Under the pieces are notes generated by a model. That model made no database searches. It saw nothing but the letters and a program-made list of their open reading frames with translations, and was not told where the DNA came from. DNA of 64,000 nucleotides from Acanthopleura granulata (Eukaryota > Mollusca > Polyplacophora > Chitonida > Chitonidae), in contig JABBOT010000039.1 in NCBI GenBank assembly GCA_016165875.1, positions 992,001 through 1,056,000 of the forward strand, given 5' to 3'. Positions 1-10,400 of this stretch are shown piece by piece (position 1 is the stretch's first letter; every line of letters begins with the position of its first letter). The position numbers and the translations under genes are program-made.

Positions 1-31
1 GATGGAATTTTATTCCATTATATTTATTTAT

Positions 32-155
32 TTATTTATTTGATTGGTGTTTTACGCCGTACTCAAGAATAGTTGACTTATACGACGGCGGCCAACATTA
101 CGGTAGCTGGAAACCGGAGGAAACCCACGACCATCCGCGGGTTTATTGTACTATA
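32..155 (-). mobile_element. SINE-1, 3' part
   Basis: Reads TTTATTTATTTGATTGGTGT then TTTTACGCCGTACTCAAGAA on the plus strand, so the element runs on the minus strand. Truncated in the middle; SINE-2 sequence follows at 186. Confidence 0.8.
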
Positions 156-185
156 TGTGTGCTTTAATTTCTACGGGCTTGCACA

Positions 186-425
186 CGCAGAGGTTAGACC
201 ATGGAAACAGAACTGGTCGGCCCAGTGTCAGTATAATGTGACTGGGTGTGGTGTCATGTCTGGCGTCTTCAGCATCATGTTCCTTTCGCGGCAACACTTT
301 GGCACCTCACACTGTCACAAGAAGACATAAGAATGCATACATTCCAAGGACTCCTCGTCGTCATATGGATGGAAAATTGTTGACTACGACGTAAAAACAC
401 CAATCATACATACACACATACACTA
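186..425 (+). mobile_element. SINE-2, 3' part
   Basis: ACTGGTCGGCCCAGTGTCAG, GTGACTGGGTG, GTGTCATGTCTGGCGTCTTC, ending ACGACGTAAAAACACCAATC, the same last bases as SINE-1. Confidence 0.65.
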
Positions 426-527
426 GCTTGAACGTAACGAGCTGTTTTTCGGTTTAAATGGTGACCAAAAGTTTTCATCCGAAGAATAACCGAAGTATGT
501 CTAACTTGTTTTTGGTCCTTATCCCAG

Positions 528-745
528 GAGTTAGCCGGAAGTTGAAGATCCTGGAGTCAACTCTCCAACCTTTCCAAACTGACTTCGAACTGAGAACCAA
601 AGTTAAGGAGGTGGTGCCTTCATATGAGATCATCAACAACTTCCTGGCAATGGATTACGTCAGGACATTCTGGGAGAGGCCTGCGCAAGAAGACATGGTG
701 ACGTCACAGACATGCGAAGGTACGTCACTGGAAAGCTGTGCATAA
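528..745 (+). CDS. Gene A': last exon of a gene A paralogue (partial)
   Basis: The acceptor CTTATCCCAG is followed by 218 nt open to a TAA at 743-745. The peptide (STLQPFQTDFELR ... INNFLAMDYVRTFWERPAQ ... QTCEG) matches gene A exon 8 through the blocks PF.TDF.L, FLA.DY...TFWERP.Q.D and QTC.G, with the same phase-1 entry. It ends four residues later than gene A (SLESCA). The remaining exons must lie upstream of this window: the 5' neighbour here is only a SINE-2 copy. A and A' converge, stop codons about 3.5 kb apart. Function unknown, presumably as gene A. Confidence 0.8.
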
Positions 746-913
746 CACAGAAACTGTACATTTCTTTCATTTTAACCCGTCATTAGTAAAAATACGGAAT
801 GCTGGTTAATAACTTATGTCAAATTAACACATATGAAACTGAATTTTTACTACAAGCGTTACACTGAGAGGGAAGTTATCATTGGTAATTTGTTAATCGC
901 ACTCTGAATCCAG

Positions 914-919
914 AATAAA
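914..919 (+). promoter_or_regulatory. PolyA signal AATAAA, probably of gene A'
   Basis: First AATAAA after the gene A' stop codon, about 170 nt downstream. Confidence 0.45.
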
Positions 920-1335
920 TAAATACCCGTTGAACGTTTAATATCTTGCCAATTCCACGATGCTGCGAACAGTTTCCCGCCGGCAATCAGCCCAAAGGGA
1001 GACAACTACGTAAGCCTTGGTCAGAGTACACGATTCACGTTCTTGATCTGTTTGATTCTTTGTAGGAGAAGGGTTGAGAATTCCGGAACAGCTATGATGA
1101 TCTCCATGGAAACTTCGGGAGCCACATTACGTTTGGTGTTCAAAAGTTAATTTATTTATAAAACCATAGTTTTTTAGTGACATATTTTAATATAATACAA
1201 AAGGTGTGTATGTAAATGATTTACACTTTCCACGTTGATATTTTGTGCCTTTAAAAAACTTTTGTAATAAAAGCGCTGAGAGCATAAAAGAAATTGACAC
1301 CGAAACCATAATTTTATTTCGTTATTTGTTTTTTT

Positions 1336-1420
1336 GGTTGCTGCCTTTCTACGCTCAAGAACTTTTCACTTATATCATGACGGCCAGTTTTATTGGTGGA
1401 GGTAAGCGGAGTGCTCGGCG
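1336..1420 (-). mobile_element. SINE-1 fragment, degraded
   Basis: Retains CTACGCTCAAGAACTTTTCA and ATGACGGCCAG; the remainder has diverged. Confidence 0.5.
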
Positions 1421-3343
1421 TAAATCACCGAAACTAGGGAAGTTATGCTGACGAGATTCCCCGAAGGTGACATACATATATACACATGTTATCGTCCATG
1501 AACGCTAGATACCCCAAACGAGAAGAGTCACGTGCTTATTGTCACCACCGACCCTACACACAACAAGAGCGGGGACGGGGTAAATTACCTGTCCAGGGCA
1601 AGCCCTGAAGGGATACCTGGTGTGTTCTTGGAATGGAAATGCAAGACCCGAATGTAACCTGTTGCCAGTTGCTTATAAAACAGACATTACAATAGGAATC
1701 GACATAACAACAGAAACAGCGAGAATTAGTGTCTCTTCAATTCTGTTTCTTCCCTGAAGATCAAATCGCAAACGACACGGCACGGCCTTACAACACACCA
1801 CTATTTGAACAACGCTTTGTCGATCTCTATGCCTGATTGTCGAAAGACGACCGGTTTTAAATGGCCGACACAGGTTCGAATACAGCTTATATCTTATCCC
1901 AAGAGATCCCAAATGCCCTGGAGACACCTTCTAAGTGCTTTTTGGGTCATTGAAAATACACAATAACGAAATATAATCCTTTAAAAATATCAAAAACTTA
2001 CAATAATGAGAAACGTCCGCATCCCAGATGTATCAAATATGACACAAAAGACTGCAGAACAGACAGTGAATCCAGAGCAGCGACGACAGTGTGATAATTG
2101 GATAGTTTTGTCAAAATCACCAGTTTTTAGCCGAGTTAGTTTGCGAAAGCCCATGCCTTGTCCCGCGTGAACTCACAAGAGTCTTGGGGTTATTAATTAG
2201 AAGTTTCGATGAGTTAAATCTCGCATACGATAACTGTATGAATCAGGGTTTGCTACCCTACAGTCACAAACGCACAGGGAATACCTATTGTAGTTTGTGC
2301 ATGGTAAACAATGTTGGGGCATCCGTGTGGTTACGCAGAGTAATTACCGCCGTGGCTCTAGCTGTGATTGAATTATGCCCCCCCGCCGCCTTTCCCTCCT
2401 CCACTCCCCCGGCCCTCCCGTGTTGTAGAAGTACGTGGACAGCTCTGCGAGCAATTTACGGCCCTGCCAGATTTCTTCCCACCTTAACCTATAGCAGCAG
2501 TCGTCTAAATGAAATAATCACGGGTGCGGCATGATACCAGCAATAAATAAATAGAAAAAAGTTTAAGTAAGAGCTTAAGGATTTTTATTGCATTTGCAAG
2601 TTTTATTCAAAATACTCTGACATTGCACGAATGCTTTTATCATAAAAAGCCACAGTTACACATATGGCTCATTATATACAAAAAAACAACTTTTTCTCAA
2701 GAGGTGTGTCACTTCTGTCTTCCGCAGTGTTACGGAATATGCATGGATTGTTACTTAGCGGCAGGAATCGTAATCTGGAAAATTAAGGAAAATAGATATT
2801 ATTATAAAATATCTGGAAATATACAATTGCGAACATGGACTATTGTAATAAAACCCTAAGAGAGGTAAAATGACAAGATGGCGGGTTTCACGGGTGACAT
2901 GTTACCATTTGCTTAGCATCACACTGTCGTCACTGCTCTTCCTGTGATGTAGTCTTATATTATGTACAGTAGGATGTAAAATATATGCTTCTTTCGAATT
3001 GTAAGACAAAACAGGAGTTCATTATCACATCCCTGGCTTAATCTACTTGAAACTGATCAAGCTTCCATTTGCACGTTAAAGACTAAAAAGTGAAATTTTT
3101 GTAGGCCATTGCTGCTGCGCATTTTTCCTGGCAACAGTTCGGCAACAATTCTAGATCGTGTATTTCAGTGTTAACATTTTCATTTCTTTTTTTTTTATTA
3201 TTATTTCAACTAACAATCGCTGCATTTAGAGGCTCTTTTAATCTGCAGGAGTCCGTACCAAAACCATGGTCCGTGTCGTGATAGTTTCTGTTCGGCGAGC
3301 ATCTAAACGTTGGTCAGTGGGTCTTCGCCTTAAAGTAGATAAA

Positions 3344-3390
3344 TAAGGCATGTGAATATAAGGCATGCGAATATAAGGCATGTGAATAAG
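3344..3390. repeat. 15-bp tandem repeat, 3 copies
   Basis: Unit AAGGCATGTGAATAT. Confidence 0.7.
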
Positions 3391-3394
3391 TTTA

Positions 3395-3602
3395 CTTCTA
3401 TATTTGATTGCCGTTTAACGCCGTACTCAAGAATGTTTCATTCAAATGATGGAGGCCAGCATTAAGGGAGGAAACCCGACAGAGCCCGGGGGAAACCCAC
3501 GACCATCCGCAGGTTGCTGGAGGACCTTCCCACGAACGGCCCAGAGAGGAAGCCAGCATGAGCTGGGCTGGGCTTCACAGCTACCGCATTGGTGAGTGGC
3601 TT
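3395..3602 (-). mobile_element. SINE-1, nearly full body
   Basis: Contains the tail, GACAGAGCCCGGGGGAAACC and the head up to the B-box region (CACAGCTACCGCATTGGTGA). Confidence 0.8.
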
Positions 3603-3699
3603 CTGGCCACGGATGTCTTGATTAGGACTGATTACACAAGATAAGAATAAGGCGTGCATGCGGGGATAAAACTGCTCTGACGAAATCCAAGATAATTCT

Positions 3700-4215
3700 A
3701 GATTAGTCCATGGTTTCACCTTAAGGGATTTGCTGTTCTGGTAAGAGCTGTGGTTTCACCTTAAGAGTAGTGCTTCCACCTTATGGGCTGTAGTTTTACC
3801 ATAACCGGTTCAACCTGAAGTTATGTGGTTTCACCTTAAGGGATTTGTTGTTATCTTAAAGGCTCTGATTTTACCTAAGACTGAGTTTTCACTGTAAAGA
3901 GCAGTGATTCCACCTTATGGGCTGTGGTTTTATCATATGACTGTACTTTAACCGGTTTCACCCGAGGATATGCGGTTTCATCTTACGGGATCTGGTTTTA
4001 GGTTTAAGACGTGGATTCGCCTCAATGCTCTCGTTTCACATTAAGGACTGTGCTCCAGCCTTAAGGGGTGTGTCTTTACCTTAAGGGTTTTGGTTTCACA
4101 TTCAGGACTGTGGATACACAGTAAGGCTGGGGTTTGGCATTAAGGATGTGCTTTTACATTCACAGCCTTAGGGCTGTGGATTAACCATAACGACCAGTGC
4201 TTCGTGAAACCAGTT
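3700..4215. repeat. Degenerate tandem repeat between genes A' and A
   Basis: Many variants of GTGGTTTCACCTTAAGGG at irregular spacing of roughly 20-30 bp. It lies just beyond the gene A stop codon and may be in its 3' UTR. Confidence 0.55.
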
Positions 4216-4283
4216 TCCTTTACACATAAACCTGATCGAGGTCATCAGCATTCGTCACCGATTCGTATTTATACACAAAACAT

Positions 4284-4486
4284 TTACAAACCGGAGCATG
4301 TCTGTTTGGTGCCAGTGATGTCAGCCTGTGACGGCCTCTCCCAGAAGGTCTGGGTGTAATCGATGGCCAGGAAGCTGTTGATTGGGCCGGGGTTGAGTGT
4401 CATCTGATCGACACCATACTGCAAGTCGAAGTCAGTGTTGAAAGGTAGCAATGTCGCCGCCAAATCTTCTAACTCCTTGGTAACAC
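4284..4486 (-). CDS. Gene A exon 8 (last)
   Basis: 203 nt from a TATTTCCAG acceptor to the TAA at 4286-4284. Encodes VTKELEDLAATLLPFNTDFD ... INSFLAIDYTQTFWERPSQ ... QTCSGL. It aligns over its whole length with the gene A' exon at 528-745, including the entry phase. Confidence 0.85.
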
Positions 4487-7400
4487 CTGGAAATAGGAAA
4501 AATATTATGCATGCATCCTGATTTGTTATATCCTGTCTTTATATTGTAATATTTAAAAACAAACCAGAATATCTTGCAGAAGACAGAGGAACCATTTTAG
4601 CAAATCATTATGCCATAAAAATTCATTCCCTTTAATTAGTTCAACCAGATATGATTATCATTTCACTTTAGCATGTAGATACCAGTAAAATACATAAGGC
4701 TAAATTTGATTGTCAATTGTGGTTTTGGGCGTAAAACTACAAAAAGCACCAGAGATTTAGCGAGTGTGTGTAGTGTATTTGTTTCGCGCAATGATAAATG
4801 GTCAAAGATGAAATTTTCTCAAGTTCGAATACACTCAAGTGCCTGCAATTTTACATTTTATTTTTACTTATTTTAAGGATCTCCTATGAGGTGAAAGAAA
4901 TAATCAGGCCAATAATTTCAATATATCTGCAGTGGGGTACGGTTACTCGTTTACACAAGATTACTGACAGCACAGCTAGCTGGTCGCTTACGCACGTTAC
5001 CGCAGCGTTCAGCATCGATCCCATAGAAGTCCACGATGACAATTTCACTTCAAATGACAGCTCGATCACCGCCTTACATTTGATATGAGCCCATTCATTG
5101 AGTCAACCGGAAGATAAAAAATGCCAAAGCCGGTACTGGTAAACCATCTTTCAACAGTAATTCAGCCGTTTAAACTTTTGACAACGTCGCCATGTCTTAA
5201 ATTCCACTGTGCGGTGAGCGATGGGCTGCGAAAGTTTTGTCTCATCCTACGCCCACTCAATAGAGTAGAGTAAAGAGTATGTGTAGGGTCGAACAAAATT
5301 TTCGCGGCCCATCCCCCCCGGAAGTTGGAATTTAAGGCGATGGCGACGATGTTTCGAAAACGTCGTTTTAAAAGTTTAAACAACTGGCTTGCTGTTTGGT
5401 GATGGTTTACCGGTGCCGACTTTCGTATTTTTATGTTCCGGTTGATTCAAGGAATCGGCTTATACCAAATGTAAAATAGAGTTCCAGCTGTTATTTGTAG
5501 TGAAATCCTGACCGTAGACTTCGATGTTACCGATGCTGGGCGCTACGGTAACGTACGTAGGCGGCGAGCTAGCTGTGCTAGATCACTGAGGGAAAAGTAT
5601 TTCTAGTGCCATGCAAACAACTGTATGACAAAATCTTTTCTACATGAAATTGAAATTGGGCACATCACTTGAACAACGGAGGCAGTAGTTTTAAATGTTT
5701 GTGTCTATTTTTCGCTTTTTCTGAGATGTTCTGTGTGCATGCATGTGGTTTAAACCTGCGCCATTGATGCTGTACGAAGGGAAGAAATTGTCAGATTTGG
5801 CTCATGACCAAGAGAGACATAGCGCCATCTGGATGTTGTCTAAGGGAGGATAATTTTTTTTTATTCCATTACAGCTCATGAAGGCTTCCTCTCCGGCCAT
5901 ACCTGGGAAGGTTTGTCATCAACCTGCGGGTAGTCGTGGGTTTTCCCGGTTTCCTCACACCATCATGCTGGCTGCCGTCGTATAAGTGAAATATTCTAGA
6001 GTACGACGTAAAATACTAATCAGATAAATAATTCCTTTACTCAATATATAACCCATGGAGTTATCTTTGCTTATACAGCATCCAGATGGCGCCGTTATTC
6101 GTTCATGCTGCTGGAACTTACCAGGCAGCTGTGGCATGACTTTGTTGAACGCCTCTTTGATGAGAAACTCTGCTGCAGTCTTATATCCCCCATCAACGGC
6201 AATGGAACCGTCCATGATTTGCCTAACTGTGGCACAAACATCGCGCTTCTGACGGAGAGCCTGCTGTAACAGTTGTATGTCTTGTTGAAATACAGGGATT
6301 TCCTTCACATGTAATCGTGATATTTCAGTAATTACATCGAAACGTCACATGTGTCATTACATTTTGGTCATTATACTACACTGTCATAACACTACTTTCA
6401 TAGCACTTCTGTCATTACACTTGTAATTACACTTCTGTCAATGCGTTTCCGTTATACACTTCTGACATTACACTTGTGATTACACGTCTGGTATTACAGT
6501 TCCGTCATTGCATTTCTATCATTAAAATTATTAATCTCACCTCCGTTATCGCACTAACGATTCATTCTTCTTAGAAAGAAAAACAGATTAGCTAACAAGT
6601 GTTGTTAGATAATTTCGGTTTACTCCTTGCAGTTCAGTTCTTTTTGGATAATGGACAGCAGTAATAATGGACCGTAATTACAATGGACAGCAATAGTAAT
6701 GGACAGTAATTACAATGGACAGTAATAGTAATGGACAGTAATACAACTTAACCCTACCTGAATAGCACGTCTTCTGCGTCGCCCCCAGCCGCCGAAAAAT
6801 TTCGTGACCTTGTCGATGACGGTCTTTCCAGCGTCAACAACCTTGTCCTTAACGTCTTCAGCCGTGTCTAAGTCAAAGCCCAACTCATCCCGAAGAATTC
6901 GTTCCACATCGCTGTAATAAAGAGGCTTAATTTAACATTCTATGCACATCGGGTGGGTGTAATATTCAAAATCACACCTCCCACACGACATATGCTAATC
7001 TGTAAGATCCTAGGCCTCCAAACCAACATTCGTACACCAGATACTTTAAAAGAGGGTAATACCAGACATTTCCACAAAATGATACATATTCGCTAATCGA
7101 ATCAAATATCATATATTTACGAAGAACGGCTCAAATTAATGTCTATCAGGGAATATCAGACTCGTGTATGACTTATAGTGATAATATGGTTGAAAAGTTT
7201 TAAAAAGTTTTAAAAATGTTCAAAGCAACCCGCATTGTGAAGTTCATTCCAGATTCCTAACCGCGGCACTTGCAGAGAAGTGGCTGATATATTCAGAAAT
7301 GTAATTTAGTGGGCTATTCTAAAATAATAGCAAAAGTTCGACTGAATTTTCTCTGATCGATGTTTCCCCCTCCCCTCTCAAACCTACAGTATGGTCTCCT

Positions 7401-10400
7401 TAATGAGCATGACATACATCGTATACTTAACCAATGGCCACGGATAAACTGAAGACTTAAATCGATCAATGAAGTGGACAGACAATTGAATTTGCCAGTT
7501 TCCGCCATGGTAAGCCGGCTAAGTTTTAGGCAATTTTACTAAACGAGTTTTCCTAAATGACACTTAACCGACTTCAACAGACCTTAGGGTAGTTTAATAA
7601 CTCAGGCCGCAGTGTACACTGGGGCGTTGTTGTCGATTTCTATTCCCCTCACAGTGGAAGCACGTTTTTAGGCTAATATGGTGCAATGTTACTGGCCAGA
7701 GGCCAACTATCCTAGTGTTTAGGTCTAAATGCTGACCTTAATATATATAACTAACTCTATAAATCTAACCATAATAACCATAGACAATAGGTGACACTTT
7801 AGTCAGGGCATAATACACTGTGATAAAAGGATTGCAATTTTACAGCTAAAATTTCTGGGAGTCTGTTAACCGGTGAATCGGAATATCTGTCTACATCAGT
7901 GAAGTGATGAATATACATAGCAATTAGCAGCATACGTGTACGTCCAGAGTAAATTAGCCTAGCCTAGCTTACTATGGAAAATTAATTACGTTTTTTTTTA
8001 CATCGAAATAAGGTTTAGGCTTTCACCAATACATTTGACCACTTTCACCAACAGTTGCTGCAGATTTATTCTCCACCACTTTATTGTAAATTAACAGTGC
8101 AGTTGACTGGTATCAACATTACCAGCAATTTCAGCTGTAAAATTCACAGTGTGTCTGGCTTACATCCGAATGAATTTCTCAACGACTCGTCTCCGACGAA
8201 TGCTGGGATCTCGTTTTCTATCACAAGACTGTAAATTTACATTTTCAGGCTAATTCTATCAAATGTTAATTCTGTCAAGTGGATATCCGAAGAGTTCATA
8301 TCAACTTCGTCATGGACAAACACATTAGGTTAGTCCTGGCTTACATAAACATTCATCTATACAACAGTGTATTGGTAGCTTCGTGAATAGAACACAATTG
8401 GTGTTGATTGGTACTCAAGAATATTTCACTTATACGACGGCGGCCAGCATTATGGTGGGAGGAAACCGGGCAGAACCCTGGGGAAACCCACGCATTCGCT
8501 TTTTTTATGCATAGAAATAAAAACAAGAAAGGGTTCCGCTGTACTCAGACTCGTGAAAAAACAAACATTCGATTTTCGGCTTGCACAGATAACTTGCACT
8601 TACGCTGAATATTCATCAAAGGAATACCACGGTCCAGTGCACACGTGATGAAATAATACCTTCTGCAAGCGCCCACTAAATTCCGACATGGCCGTCAGTG
8701 CAAATCATGTGTAATGCAAAGGGTAACAGTTAAAGCACAAATGTCGGCAACTAATATACATAAATAATGAATATCATCATTGCATAACAGCATGAGTTAC
8801 AACTAAATAAGACTTACGATAGACATAGCTTGGTGTCCAAAACCTTGTCAACTTCGTCCAAATATTGCTGAATAGGGTCGAATCCACTATTAATGACATC
8901 AATGGTCGCTGTAATTGTAAAAAGGTACAATATTTCATTGCCTTATTTATAAATTTGGTCAATGCGGACTCCGTGACCGAAGTGTTTAGCGTGCTGTCAC
9001 AAGAGTAACCCACAAGCCTCTAAAGAGTGCGATCGATTAGCCTCTCAGCAGTGAGTTCAAGCCCATCTCATACTGGCTTCCTGTCTGGCCGTAAATTGGA
9101 GGATCTGCCAGTAACCTGCGGATAGTCGTGGGTTTCCCTCGGACTTCTCCGGTTTAATCCCAAGATAATGTTGGGCGCCGCCGTATAGGCGTAATATTCA
9201 TGAGCAGAAATAAATAAATAAATATATACATAAATCAGACGTCAATGATAATGTGATTTGTCGTTTGTGTAATAGTTGGCACATGGTCACTCGTTAACGG
9301 TGAAATCCGGCCTCCTGTCAGTTTACCTGAGTTAGGGCTTTATTCTAGCTGTTCATATAACACCTTACACAATCAAGTCATGTCGTATGGCATTCATGGC
9401 CAGTCCTGTTTTACGAAGCATAAATGCTTTGCATTCCAGTATAAGTCTTCAGAAGCCTTTTACTCCGTCCAGACACACTGTTGGCTGTGTATGCGATGTC
9501 ACCAGTGTCCTTATATCAACTCATTGTTACACTGTGTCTCCAAGGAAAATACGGATCTACCGCTGCGCTAAATTTTATGGATGGAAGACACCCAGCACAG
9601 GTTCCGGACAAATCTCTTGAACTTGGACTTGAACACACGACCTCATTGGTCACTATCTCGTCCTAGACCCCATAACTTGTCCCCATGAAAGAACTTGGCT
9701 CGCGTTTGCATTTTGTCCTAAATTTCACTAATTTAAGCGGCGCCACCCTCCACAGATGCTTTGTAATCGAAAGGCATTAATTGTCGCACGTGCAAAAACC
9801 ACACAAATTTCATTTTACACAGGTTTAAATCTTAGCTACACTGTAATGACAGGGACTTTTGACTATCGCATACATTTGTTCTGACATCGAACTGCGGCAC
9901 TTACTTTGAGCAATAGACAACGTTGTTGTTACTTCGCTGTCTATTTTAGAATCTGTTGTGATGAAGAACTCCTTCACGCTCTGACAAGCTGTGTCTGCTC
10001 TCTTCAGCTCGTCATTAGCCGCTTTCGGAACTGCGTCCATTCCACTGGCTGCAGTTTCCATGTTGCCTAGGAGACCAGATCTCGTGCTTCCACAGGCCAC
10101 CTTCGAGATCTCGCCAGCTACGAGTTTCACGTGAGCTTTACCTGCGATTGAAAAAACACATGTCATATCTATACATTATGAGAAATAGTTGGATGAGGCA
10201 TACATGTATCTGAAATCTTCAAGAATAAAGCACGATCCATGTACAGAAAGTATTACTGAAGCAATCAAAATGCACTTGAAAACTCAACACTGTTTCTTCA
10301 TTCTAGAATAAAGATAGCTCAAGAAAAAACGATCTGAATCTCAAACTGGCTTACGCGAGATTCTGTAAGCAGCATATTATTTCATGAATGCTGGATAACA

